Source: Rhizobiaceae bacterium (lineage in GTDB: Bacteria > Pseudomonadota > Alphaproteobacteria > Rhizobiales > Rhizobiaceae). From it: a stretch of 5,377 nucleotides of DNA. The notes beneath the pieces are model-generated. The model did not search any database. It was not told the DNA's origin and saw only the letters and a list, made by a program, of their open reading frames with translations. The stretch lies in NCBI GenBank assembly GCA_014380965.1, contig JACMIV010000319.1, positions 1-5,377 on the forward strand, in the 5' to 3' direction. Position numbers and translations under genes: made by a program. Shown in pieces: positions 1-5,377 of the stretch. Position 1 is the stretch's first letter. Every line of letters starts with the position of its first letter.

Positions 1-350
1 CGAGCGTCGCCCCGGCGCGAGCGCAAGTCGTTCTGGAAACGGGTCTCTCCGTCTCGAACCCGGATGCCGTCACCGACGTCAGGCCGGCTTTTGTTCCCCC
101 GGAAACCAGCCCGGCGGCGAAGGCTGATAAAGCCGTCGCCGAGATTGTCGACCATGCGGGTCCCCTCGCCGCCCCTCCCGCCTCCGCGCGACGTCCCAAG
201 GCTGCGAACGCCGCGGGCACCAAGCCGGCCGCGGCCGCGGCGGTTGCCTTCTCAGCCACTGCTGCCAAGGCAGAGACGGCGACGACCGAGGTTGCGCTTC
301 CGCGCAGCCCGGACAATCGTCCGGTTCGACGCACGCCTCCCAAGCGCTGA
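1..350 (+). CDS. C-terminal part of an unidentified Ala/Pro/Lys-rich protein (5' end outside window)
   Basis: The frame whose first full codon is at base 3 stays open for 115 codons and ends at TGA 348-350. I do not recognise the family. The visible part is low in complexity: a short mixed stretch (VVLETGLSVSNPDAV), then a tail dominated by Ala, Pro, Lys and Thr with blocks such as KPAAAAAVAF, and a basic end (RPVRRTPPKR). Such tails are usually disordered and often bind nucleic acid, polymers or membranes, but that is inference. Third codon positions are mostly G or C, as expected for a real gene in this DNA, and an intrinsic terminator follows 20 bases after the stop, which supports this frame over the competing Arg/Pro-rich frame starting at 64. 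Candidate identities such as a phasin-like or other Ala/Lys-tailed protein cannot be tested without the upstream part. Confidence 0.7.
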   Translation, partial: SVAPARAQVVLETGLSVSNPDAVTDVRPAFVPPETSPAAKADKAVAEIVDHAGPLAAPPASARRPKAANAAGTKPAAAAAVAFSATAAKAETATTEVALPRSPDNRPVRRTPPKR

Positions 351-370
351 CGCCCTCCATTACAAATGCA

Positions 371-403
371 AGAAAGCGCCCGTGCAAACTGGCGCTTTTT
401 TTT
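371..403 (+). terminator. Rho-independent terminator of the upstream gene
   Basis: An 8-bp perfect stem, AAAGCGCC (373-380) with GGCGCTTT (391-398), encloses a 10-base loop; the run of eight T (396-403) both closes the stem and forms the U tract. It lies 20 bases after the stop at 350, so it terminates that gene and insulates the toxin-antitoxin locus, whose toxin start is only 48 bases further on. Confidence 0.92.
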
Positions 404-441
404 GTGACTGCAAATAACTGTTGGACGGTCGTGTCGGCGTC

Positions 442-445
442 GAGG
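442..445 (+). promoter_or_regulatory. Candidate ribosome binding site of brnT
   Basis: GAGG at 442-445 stands six bases before the TTG at 452. This places the BrnT start at the point where similarity to the family begins (M-K-I-G-F-D-P-K-K), rather than at GTG 404 or TTG 421, which have no comparable site. Confidence 0.5.
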
Positions 446-451
446 TCGGTT

Positions 452-729
452 TTGAAGATCGGGTTCGATCCGAAAAAAGCGAGCGGAACGAATCCGAACG
501 CAGGCTGTCCTTCGAGCGGGCGGCCGAGTTCGCTTGGGACGGAGCGCTTTATGATGTGGATGTTCGAAAGTCATACCCAGAGCGCGGCTTCATCGAGCTC
601 GGCGTGATCGGAGTGCGGGTGTCTTTCGTTTGCTTCGCGAATGTCGAGGGTGGCGTCCGGCTCCTCAGTTTTCGGAAGGCCAATTCAGGGGAGGTACGCC
701 CGTTTGACGAGAGAGCCCCTGATCGATGA
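452..729 (+). pseudogene. brnT: BrnT-type toxin (type II TA ribonuclease), frameshifted
   Basis: BrnT toxins are small RNase-like proteins that inhibit translation and are neutralised by BrnA. The start of the family is readable from TTG 452 as MKIGFDPKK. The rest is readable one frame over, from AGC 478 on: SERNESERRLSFERAAEF, WDGALYDVDVRKSYPE, then the typical end with CFANVEGGVRLLSFRKAN and EVR, to TGA 727-729. The frames join at the A run 473-478: one more A would give a continuous 92-residue protein, which is the normal family length. As written, translation from 452 leaves the family and runs to a stop at 605-607. The likely history is loss of one A from a run of seven; a sequencing error, -1 ribosomal slippage or transcript slippage could instead leave it functional. 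The family call is from remembered pattern, not alignment. The 3' end overlaps brnA by 26 bases, as is common for these pairs. Confidence 0.8.
687..694 (+). promoter_or_regulatory. Strong Shine-Dalgarno sequence of brnA
   Basis: AGGGGAGG lies inside the 3' end of brnT, nine bases before TTG 704. It is the best ribosome binding site in this locus and favours TTG 704 over the upstream in-frame ATG 641 and GTG 650, neither of which has a comparable site. It implies that the antitoxin is translated independently of the broken toxin frame. Confidence 0.7.
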
Positions 730-1078
730 CGACGGAGACGTTCGCGAGCTCTCGCTGGAGGATATGCAAGCCATGCGTCCGGCAGCGGAAGTGTTGCCCC
801 CGGAGCTGCTCGCTCTTCTACCGAAACGCCCGCCGGGCGAGCGGGGCAAGGGACGCAGGGCGGCGAAGGAGGCCGTGACGCTTCGTCTCGATCCCGAGGT
901 CATTCACCATTTTCGCGCGGGCGGGCCCGGCTGGCAGAGCCGGATCAACAAGGTGCTGCGCGGACTCCATCGGCACCGAGTCCTGAACGAGACCTTTCTT
1001 GTGTTGGGCGATTGTCCCGTGGCCGCACTCGGCCAAGCATCGATGGTGGCGTTTCCATGTCGTTCAAGAGCATCCTGA
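704..1078 (+). CDS. brnA: BrnA-family antitoxin (ribbon-helix-helix DNA-binding), long C-terminal tail
   Basis: BrnA proteins bind and neutralise BrnT and, through a ribbon-helix-helix fold, repress their own promoter. From TTG 704 the product has 124 residues and begins MTREPLIDDDGDVRELSLED, the acidic N-terminal region typical of the family. Residues 25-40 (RPAAEVLPPELLALLP) and a basic Gly/Lys/Arg linker (41-56) follow. The DNA-binding part is 57-86, with the beta strand EAVTLRLDPEV and the family signature GPGWQSRINKVLR at 74-86. Most homologues end shortly after this point, but here about 38 more residues run to TGA 1076-1078 with no recognisable character. One base shift near 960 would end the protein at TGA 984-986 instead, so the tail may come from a frameshift. 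The start is set by the strong Shine-Dalgarno at 687-694. It overlaps brnT by 26 bases and is probably co-transcribed with it. Confidence 0.82.
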   Translation: MTREPLIDDDGDVRELSLEDMQAMRPAAEVLPPELLALLPKRPPGERGKGRRAAKEAVTLRLDPEVIHHFRAGGPGWQSRINKVLRGLHRHRVLNETFLVLGDCPVAALGQASMVAFPCRSRAS

Positions 1079-1178
1079 TTTATTTTCATCGTTCTTGAAG
1101 CGTGAAAATCCTGCACCCATTTCGAAAGTCACGCGATGCTTGATGCGTCGCATGTCTCTACGAAAGGGAAGCGCACAC
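1079..1178 (+). other. Intergenic region before the DUF2852 gene
   Basis: This 100-base stretch is more AT-rich at its left end than its surroundings and should hold the promoter of the next gene. The only candidate I see is TTGAAG (1095-1100) with CATTTC (1118-1123) at 17-base spacing, which is a poor match at the -10 side. There is a short perfect palindrome, ATGCG-T-CGCAT, at 1143-1153. The ribosome binding site AGGGAA (1165-1170) ends eight bases before ATG 1179. No terminator is visible after brnA. Confidence 0.3.
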
Positions 1179-1598
1179 ATGTCTTCGCAAGCCTTGATCC
1201 GTCCGGCCTGGACGCCCGCCACGATCGGCCTCATGGTCGTTGGTTTCATGATCTACTGGCCGCTGGGCCTTGCCATGCTCGCCTATATCCTCTGGGGCGA
1301 TCGTCTCGAAGCCTTCCGCCAGGATGTCGGCCGGTCGACCGACCGTGTTTTCGGCGGCCTTCGCCGCTCCGGCGCGGCGATGCCCTTCGCCACTCCCCGC
1401 ACAGGCAACGTCGCATTCGACGAGTGGCGCGAGAAGGAACTCTCGCGTCTCGACGAGGAGCGCCGCAAGCTGATGGAGGCGAGCGCCGAGTTCGACGCCT
1501 ATGCCCGCGAGCTTCGCCGCGCGAAGGACTCGGAGGAGTTCGACCGCTTCATGGCCACGCGCCGAAACGGGACCCAGCCGACGACCATCGACGGCTGA
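1179..1598 (+). CDS. DUF2852 family single-pass membrane protein
   Basis: The 139-residue product matches the DUF2852 family, found in alphaproteobacteria and without an established function. Residues 10-14 (AWTPA) lead into one hydrophobic segment at about 15-39 (IGLMVVGFMIYWPLGLAMLAYILW), the likely transmembrane helix, immediately followed by the charged GDRLEAF. The family-typical GNVAFDEWREKEL motif is at 76-88. From there to about 129 the chain is rich in Glu, Arg and Lys with a heptad-like pattern (LSRLDEERRKLMEASAEF, ARELRRAKDSEEFDRFMATR), suggesting a cytoplasmic coiled coil for self-association or partner binding. ATG 1179 is chosen because AGGGAA stands eight bases upstream and the family N-terminus begins here; the frame is open further upstream to 999 but that part is overlapped by brnA. 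A strong terminator follows, so it looks monocistronic. Confidence 0.88.
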   Translation: MSSQALIRPAWTPATIGLMVVGFMIYWPLGLAMLAYILWGDRLEAFRQDVGRSTDRVFGGLRRSGAAMPFATPRTGNVAFDEWREKELSRLDEERRKLMEASAEFDAYARELRRAKDSEEFDRFMATRRNGTQPTTIDG

Positions 1599-1660
1599 GC
1601 CTTCAAGTGCGGCGCCTTCACGGCTCGCCATCCGCAACCCGGCGACATCGAACGACACAG

Positions 1661-1691
1661 GACGGCGGCCGCGAGGCCGCCGTCGCTTTTT
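1661..1691 (+). terminator. Rho-independent terminator of the DUF2852 gene
   Basis: A perfect 10-bp GC-rich stem, GACGGCGGCC (1661-1670) with GGCCGCCGTC (1675-1684), closes a GCGA tetraloop (GNRA type) and is followed by GC and five T (1687-1691). It lies 62 bases after the stop of the DUF2852 gene and separates it from the metallohydrolase gene. Confidence 0.9.
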
Positions 1692-1748
1692 GGCCTCGGA
1701 CATGATTCACTCGCGCTCCGAACATCCCTCGCGAATCGAACGGGCGCG

Positions 1749-2528
1749 ATGCCGTTTTCTCTTTCAAAGCTTCTCGCGCGTCGACCCGCCAAACGCGCGC
1801 CGGCGAGTGAGATTTTGCCGCAGATGCTGGAGCTTTCGGCCGGGACGGTGCCTCTCGTGGTGCGGCGCAATCCGCGGGCGAAGCGTCTCATCATGCGACT
1901 TTCGCCCGGCGCTCGGGAGCTTTCGATCACCGCGCCGCCGCGCGTGTCCGCCGCCGCCATCCTCGACTTCATCGAGCGACACAAAGGCTGGGCCGAGAGC
2001 CGGATCGTTCGGGCCGAGGGGCTGATCGAGGTTGCGGACGGCGCGATCCTGCCGTTTCGCGGAGGCACGCTCCGGATCGTCCACGAACCCGGCCGGCGCG
2101 GCTCGCGCCTCGATACGGCGGCGGATGCCTTGGACGACATGGTGCTGAGGGTCGGCGGAGACGCGGGCCATCTTCCGCGCCGCGTGACGGACGCATTGAA
2201 GCGCGAAGCGCGGCGCGATCTGCAAGCCGCCGTCGACCGCCATTCCGCAGCCGTCGGTCTCCAGCCGTCAGCGATGACCTTGAAGGACACGCGAAGCCGG
2301 TGGGGCTCCTGCAGCGCCGACCGGCGCCTCTCGTTCTCCTGGCGGATCGTGATGGCGCCGCCCGAGGTGCTCGATTACCTCGTCGCGCACGAGGTTGCGC
2401 ATTTTCGCCAGATGAACCACGCCCCGGCTTTCTGGTCGCTTTGCCGTGCGCTTTGCCCCGGCATGGACGAGGGACGCGCCTGGCTGAAGCGGCACGGGGC
2501 GTCGCTCCACGCCATCCGCTTCGGGTGA
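1749..2528 (+). CDS. YgjP/DUF45-type zinc-dependent metallohydrolase (SprT-like fold)
   Basis: The 259-residue product belongs to the YgjP-like metallopeptidase family (PF01863, COG1451). Some database entries label the group UTP pyrophosphatase, while the fold and motif are those of gluzincin-type metallopeptidases, so the substrate is open. The zinc site is visible: HEVAH at 214-218 gives the two His ligands and catalytic Glu215, and QMNH brings a third His at 224. The other family hallmarks are present: VPLVVRRNPRAKRLIMRL near 35-51, the KDTRSRWGSCS block at 179-189, and SFSWRIVMAPPEVLDYLVAHE just before the zinc site. No signal peptide or membrane segment is seen, so the protein should be cytoplasmic. 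ATG 1749 has only a weak upstream purine tract, but the family length fits. It has its own intergenic region after a terminator and is convergent with glcB. Confidence 0.92.
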   Translation: MPFSLSKLLARRPAKRAPASEILPQMLELSAGTVPLVVRRNPRAKRLIMRLSPGARELSITAPPRVSAAAILDFIERHKGWAESRIVRAEGLIEVADGAILPFRGGTLRIVHEPGRRGSRLDTAADALDDMVLRVGGDAGHLPRRVTDALKREARRDLQAAVDRHSAAVGLQPSAMTLKDTRSRWGSCSADRRLSFSWRIVMAPPEVLDYLVAHEVAHFRQMNHAPAFWSLCRALCPGMDEGRAWLKRHGASLHAIRFG

Positions 2529-2530
2529 TC

Positions 2531-2557
2531 GGGAGAACCGGGAACCCCGGTTTTCCC
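2531..2557. terminator. Long hairpin between convergent genes, probable bidirectional terminator
   Basis: GGGAGAACCGGG (2531-2542) pairs with CCCGGTTTTCCC (2546-2557) over 12 bp, with one G-U wobble, around a three-base loop. It begins two bases after the stop of the metallohydrolase gene and lies 11 bases beyond the glcB stop on the other strand. Neither strand has a clean U tract after the stem, so termination may be weaker or need Rho, but the position between convergent genes fits a shared terminator. Confidence 0.6.
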
Positions 2558-2568
2558 TTCGCCGCCCT

Positions 2569-4758
2569 TCAGCCCCGCGCCTTCTTCTCGAGCCGGCGCC
2601 GATGCAGCACCGGCTCGGTATAGCCGTTCGGCTGCGCCCTTCCCTCGAAGACGAGATCGCACGCGGCTTGGAAGGCGATCGAGGCGTCGAAGTCCGGTGC
2701 CATCGCCTCGTATTTCGCGTCGCCCGCGTTCTGGGCGTCGACCTTCTCGGCCATCTTCTTCATCGCCGCCATCACCTCGTCCTTCGAGACGACGCCGTGG
2801 TAAAGCCAGTTGGCGATGTGCTGGGAGGAGATGCGGCAGGTCGCTCGGTCCTCCATGAGGCCGATATCGTTGATGTCGGGTACGGTCGAGCAGCCGACGC
2901 CCTGGTCGATCCAGCGCACGACATAGCCGAGGATGCCTTGCGCGTTGTTCTGGAGTTCGGCGACGATCTGCTCCTCCGGCCAGTTCGCGCGGCCCGCGAG
3001 CGGAACGGTGAGAATGTCGCTCAGGATCGCGCGTCGGCCCTTGCCGGCGATATTCTCCTGCCAGGCGAGGACATCGACCCGGTGGTAGTGCGTCGCGTGC
3101 AGCGTCGCGGCCGTCGGGCTCGGCACCCAGGCGCAGTTCGCGCCGGCCTGCGGATGGCCGATCTTGGTGTTCAGCATGTCCTGCATCTTCGAGGGCATCG
3201 CCCACATGCCCTTGCCGATCTGCGCCTTGCCGCGCAAGCCGCAGAGAAGGCCGACATCGACGTTCCAGTCCTCGTAGGCGCCGATCCAGGTGCGGTCCTT
3301 CATCACGGTCTTGCGCACCATGGGACCTGCCTCCATCGAGGTGTGGATCTCGTCTCCGGTGCGGTCGAGGAAGCCGGTATTGATGAAGAACACGCGGGAC
3401 TTCGCCGCGCGGATGCACTCCTTGAGGTTCACCGTCGTGCGGCGCTCCTCGTCCATGATGCCCATCTTGACGGTGTTCTCGGGCAAACCAAGCCCCAATT
3501 CCACGCGGCCGAAGATCTCGGCGGCGAAGGCGACCTCGTCCGGCCCGTGCATCTTCGGCTTCACGATGTAGATCGAGCCCGCGCGCGAGTTGCGGATGCC
3601 GCCCGCCTTCTTCAGGTCGTGCATCGCGATCATCGCCGTGACCATCGCGTCCATGATGCCCTCCGGAACCTCGGTGCCGTCCGCCAGATGGATCGCCGGG
3701 TTGGTCATGAGGTGACCGACATTGCGGATGAGGAGCAGCGAGCGGCCGGGCAGCGCCAGGTCCGTGCCGTCCGGCGCCGTGTAGATCCGGTCTGGGTTGA
3801 GGCGGCGCGTGACGGTCTTGCCGCCCTTTTCAAAGGCGTCCTCGAGATCCGCTTTCATAAGGCCGAGCCAGTTGCGGTAGACGGCCGTCTTGTCCTCGGC
3901 GTCGACGGCGGCGATCGAATCCTCGCAGTCGCAGATCGTCGAAACCGCCGACTCCATCAGCATGTCGGCGACGTGCGCCCGGTCGCGCGAGCCGATGCGG
4001 TTCTCGGCGTCGATCGTCACCTCGATGTGGAGGCCGTTCTGCCTGAACAGCACCGCTTTCGGCGCCGCCGGGTCGCCGACATAGCCGGCGAAGGCGGCGG
4101 GGTTCTTCAGCATCGCCTTCTTCGGCCCGCCGAACTCCGCGACGAGCGAGCCGCCCTCGACCGCGTAGGACGTGACGTCGATGTGCGAGACGCGGTCGAG
4201 GGGCGCGACGCCGTCGAGGAAACTCTTCGCCCATGAGACGACGCGAGCGCCGCGGGCGCGGTCGTACGCGCCGGCGGGCGGAGCGTCGCCCATCGCGTCG
4301 GTGCCGTAGAGCGCGTCGTAGAGCGAGGCCCAGCGGGCGTTGGCCGCGTTCAGCGTGTAGCGCGCGTTCATGAGGGGGACGACGAGCTGCGGGCCCGGCA
4401 CCTTGGCGATCTCGGGATCGACGTTCGCGGTCTCGATCTGGAAGTCCGGCCCCTCGGGCTTCAGATAGCCGATCTCGCCGAGGAACGCCTTGTACTCCTT
4501 GATGTCGATCGTCTTGCCGCGCCGCTCTCTGTGCCAGTCGTCGAGCTGCGTCTGTACATCGTCGCGCACGGCCAGCAGCGCCCGGTTCTTCGGTGCGAGG
4601 TCGTGGACGATGTCGGAAAAGCTCTTCCAGAACCGGTCGGGCTCGATCCCGGTGCCCGGCAGCGCCTCGCCGTCGATGAAGGCCTTCAGCTCAGACGCGA
4701 CCTTCAGGCCGTGGGCTTCGATCGTCTCTGGCAACGTCGCGTTCAAAGTCTCGGGCAT
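2569..4758 (-). CDS. glcB: Malate synthase G
   Basis: The enzyme condenses glyoxylate with acetyl-CoA to give malate and CoA, in the cytoplasm, as the second step of the glyoxylate bypass and in glycolate/glyoxylate use. The product has 729 residues against 723 for E. coli GlcB. It shows the G-type landmarks: [28 protein letters not shown] (127-154), [19 protein letters not shown] (192-210), the [18 protein letters not shown] block (273-290), RNVGHLM (345-351), [15 protein letters not shown] (435-449) and [18 protein letters not shown] (463-480). By correspondence with the known enzymes, Arg345 is the active-site arginine, Glu437 and Asp465 bind magnesium, and Asp637 in MEDRAT is the catalytic base; Cys623 matches the oxidation-sensitive Cys617 of E. 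coli. ATG 4758 is chosen over in-frame starts up to 4890 because AGAGGT lies eight bases upstream and the family N-terminus starts here. No icl neighbour is visible; it seems to be transcribed alone. Confidence 0.98.
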   Translation of the reverse strand: MPETLNATLPETIEAHGLKVASELKAFIDGEALPGTGIEPDRFWKSFSDIVHDLAPKNRALLAVRDDVQTQLDDWHRERRGKTIDIKEYKAFLGEIGYLKPEGPDFQIETANVDPEIAKVPGPQLVVPLMNARYTLNAANARWASLYDALYGTDAMGDAPPAGAYDRARGARVVSWAKSFLDGVAPLDRVSHIDVTSYAVEGGSLVAEFGGPKKAMLKNPAAFAGYVGDPAAPKAVLFRQNGLHIEVTIDAENRIGSRDRAHVADMLMESAVSTICDCEDSIAAVDAEDKTAVYRNWLGLMKADLEDAFEKGGKTVTRRLNPDRIYTAPDGTDLALPGRSLLLIRNVGHLMTNPAIHLADGTEVPEGIMDAMVTAMIAMHDLKKAGGIRNSRAGSIYIVKPKMHGPDEVAFAAEIFGRVELGLGLPENTVKMGIMDEERRTTVNLKECIRAAKSRVFFINTGFLDRTGDEIHTSMEAGPMVRKTVMKDRTWIGAYEDWNVDVGLLCGLRGKAQIGKGMWAMPSKMQDMLNTKIGHPQAGANCAWVPSPTAATLHATHYHRVDVLAWQENIAGKGRRAILSDILTVPLAGRANWPEEQIVAELQNNAQGILGYVVRWIDQGVGCSTVPDINDIGLMEDRATCRISSQHIANWLYHGVVSKDEVMAAMKKMAEKVDAQNAGDAKYEAMAPDFDASIAFQAACDLVFEGRAQPNGYTEPVLHRRRLEKKARG

Positions 4759-4766
4759 TGGGGGGA

Positions 4767-4772
4767 ACCTCT
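4767..4772 (-). promoter_or_regulatory. Ribosome binding site of glcB
   Basis: On the minus strand AGAGGT precedes ATG 4758 by eight bases. It decides the glcB start against the in-frame ATG at about 4803 and further upstream starts, whose added residues (Arg/Ser-rich, no similarity to malate synthase) lie in what should be untranslated leader. Confidence 0.7.
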
Positions 4773-4785
4773 CGTCTGCATCGTC

Positions 4786-4924
4786 GGGCCGTCGGCTACC
4801 CATATGATGCCGGCCCATCGCTGATCGATTGGACGAAAGGCATAGGCGCCGCGAAGGCACCGCCGCCGGGCGCGACAGACGCCCGGACATCGAAGTTCCG
4901 GTGCCCGAGACAGGAAATCGGGCA
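4786..4924 (-). other. Structured region in the presumed glcB leader (candidate cis-regulatory RNA)
   Basis: Read on the minus strand, four hairpins follow one another before the glcB ribosome binding site. The first is GCCCGA/TCGGGC, extendable to seven pairs, with a nine-base loop (4902-4924). The second is CCGGGCG/CGCCCGG with a seven-base loop (4866-4886). The third is GGTGCC/GGCGCC with one G-U pair around a UUCGC loop (4845-4861). The fourth is GGGCC/GGCCC with an inner GGC/GCC and a three-base bulge (4786-4816). I do not recognise a known riboswitch in it. GC-rich DNA makes chance hairpins common, and the transcription start is not known, so this is only a candidate. Confidence 0.35.
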
Positions 4925-4942
4925 TCGCGCGTCAGGTGTCAA
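4914..4942 (-). promoter_or_regulatory. Candidate glcB promoter
   Basis: On the minus strand a perfect -35 hexamer TTGACA (4942-4937) is followed after 17 bases by GATTTC (4919-4914), a weak -10. It sits about 180 bases before the glcB start and would give a leader of roughly 150 bases. The -10 is inside the first hairpin arm/loop, so that inverted repeat could instead be an operator. Confidence 0.35.
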
Positions 4943-5123
4943 TCGCCGCGGGCGCCGCGCGGGAAGAACGGGGCATGAGGCCTTCCGGAAGCCTATCGGC
5001 GAGGCTCATCCGACATCCTGCGAACGGCTCTGCGCAGCGGTCGCCTCCAGTATGGATGCGACCAGATCCACAAGCCTGCCGTCGTCGCGAAATTCCACCC
5101 CCTGTGCCCGCTCGCAGGACACC
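4943..5123 (-). other. Intergenic region between the Rsm22-family gene and glcB
   Basis: Together with the leader above, this forms a 365-base gap between the two minus-strand genes. I see no intrinsic terminator after the upstream gene. There is a perfect 10-base palindrome CTTCCGGAAG at 4982-4991 with partly complementary flanks (AGG and CCT, one unpaired C), a possible operator. Two short open frames joined by an ATGA overlap (5122-5006 and 5009-4932) are present but not recognisable. Confidence 0.4.
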
Positions 5124-5377
5124 TTACAGATCGTCGCCCCATTTCGCGCGCCGGGCGCCCGCAAACGCCACTTTTTCCCGTTTCGGAACCGTGACGAAGC
5201 CTGCGCTTCCGTCGACACGGCAGACCTTAGCGGTGAGGCCGATCTTCGACAGGTCCGGACGGTCGAGGATCCGGCCGAGGCCTGCGGGCGTGAAGATCGG
5301 CTCACGGACGGCGAGGAGATAGGCGAACTTCTCGTCTTCGTAGGACAAGGCGGCGCCCTTGGCGGCCCGGTGGTCGC
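5124..5377 (-). CDS. C-terminal part of an Rsm22-family methyltransferase-like protein (5' end outside window)
   Basis: The minus-strand frame is open from the right edge to TAA 5126-5124 and gives 83 residues. The hallmark is SYEDEKFAYLLAV, close to the YEDEKFSYV motif of the Rsm22 family (PF09243, COG5459), preceded by a basic segment (DHRAAKGAAL). The ending, in which a LTAKVCRVDGSAGFVTVPKRE stretch leads to ARRAKWGDDL, is also typical of alphaproteobacterial members. The family has a SAM-dependent methyltransferase fold and, in mitochondria, is tied to small ribosomal subunit assembly; the bacterial role is less clear. The fold's SAM site and Cys ligands lie upstream and cannot be checked here. 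It has the same direction as glcB, but a 365-base gap with its own promoter candidate argues against one operon. Confidence 0.8.
   Translation of the reverse strand, partial: DHRAAKGAALSYEDEKFAYLLAVREPIFTPAGLGRILDRPDLSKIGLTAKVCRVDGSAGFVTVPKREKVAFAGARRAKWGDDL

Noticed and set aside
64..417. Plus-strand frame with an Arg/Pro-rich 117-residue product
   Set aside because: It conflicts with the Ala/Pro/Lys-rich frame ending at 350, whose codon pattern is better, and it would run through the terminator at 371-403.
999..1178. Upstream extension of the DUF2852 protein to a start at 999
   Set aside because: The added residues overlap brnA, do not resemble the family, and a ribosome binding site stands right before ATG 1179.
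1136..1705. Long plus- and minus-strand frames overlapping the DUF2852 gene
   Set aside because: They overlap a clearly recognised gene with a good start and terminator; their products show only Arg/Ala/Pro-rich antisense or off-frame composition.
2602..4236. A long plus-strand open frame of 544 codons opposite glcB
   Set aside because: It is the mirror of a highly recognisable malate synthase G gene. Its translation is dominated by Arg, Val, Asp, His and Leu with no family character, as GC-rich antisense frames usually are.
4759..4890. N-terminal extension of malate synthase by up to 44 residues
   Set aside because: The extra residues are Arg/Ser-rich and unlike the family; a good ribosome binding site and the family start agree on 4758, and the resulting length of 729 residues fits.
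5006..5305. Minus-strand frame of 99 codons overlapping the Rsm22-family gene
   Set aside because: Its first two thirds are an off-frame reading of the Rsm22-family C-terminus, which carries recognisable motifs. Only the final part after 5123 is unexplained, and that is reported separately.
1..5377. CRISPR array, tRNA or rRNA genes, insertion sequence ends or phage genes
   Set aside because: I looked for regular repeats, cloverleaf-like segments, terminal inverted repeats with transposase frames, and integrase or phage motifs and found none.

Overview
The window is high-GC DNA with compact gene spacing and reads as a chromosome segment of an alphaproteobacterium, most likely of the Hyphomicrobiales (Rhizobiales). 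The main reasons are a DUF2852 membrane protein (a family I know from that group), a BrnT/BrnA toxin-antitoxin pair, a malate synthase of the G type, and the C-terminal end of an Rsm22-family protein. The order is inferred from family distribution; no 16S or other phylogenetic marker is present.

Left part (1-1178), plus strand. The window opens inside a gene whose Ala/Pro/Lys-rich tail stops at 350 and is followed at once by a strong intrinsic terminator (371-403). Next comes a BrnTA-type toxin-antitoxin locus in the usual order, toxin first. The toxin gene brnT (452-729) is split by a one-base deficit in a run of six A. The antitoxin gene brnA (704-1078) is open, overlaps the end of brnT, seems to start at TTG behind an excellent Shine-Dalgarno sequence, and carries an unusually long C-terminal tail.

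Middle part (1179-2557), plus strand. A one-pass membrane protein of the DUF2852 family ends in a textbook terminator hairpin (1661-1691). A YgjP/DUF45-type zinc metallohydrolase follows with its own upstream region. A long hairpin (2531-2557) separates it from the convergent gene on the other strand.

Right part (2569-5377), minus strand. A complete glcB (malate synthase G, 729 residues) carries the glyoxylate-to-malate step, used for growth on C2 compounds. Its 365-base upstream region holds a candidate promoter and several consecutive hairpins in the presumed leader. Upstream of that, in the same direction, lies the 3' end of an Rsm22-family gene running out of the window.

The genes look like independent housekeeping units plus one accessory toxin-antitoxin island; there is no sign of a multi-gene novel system. 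The points most worth a second look are the frameshifted brnT next to an apparently intact brnA, and the structured leader of glcB.
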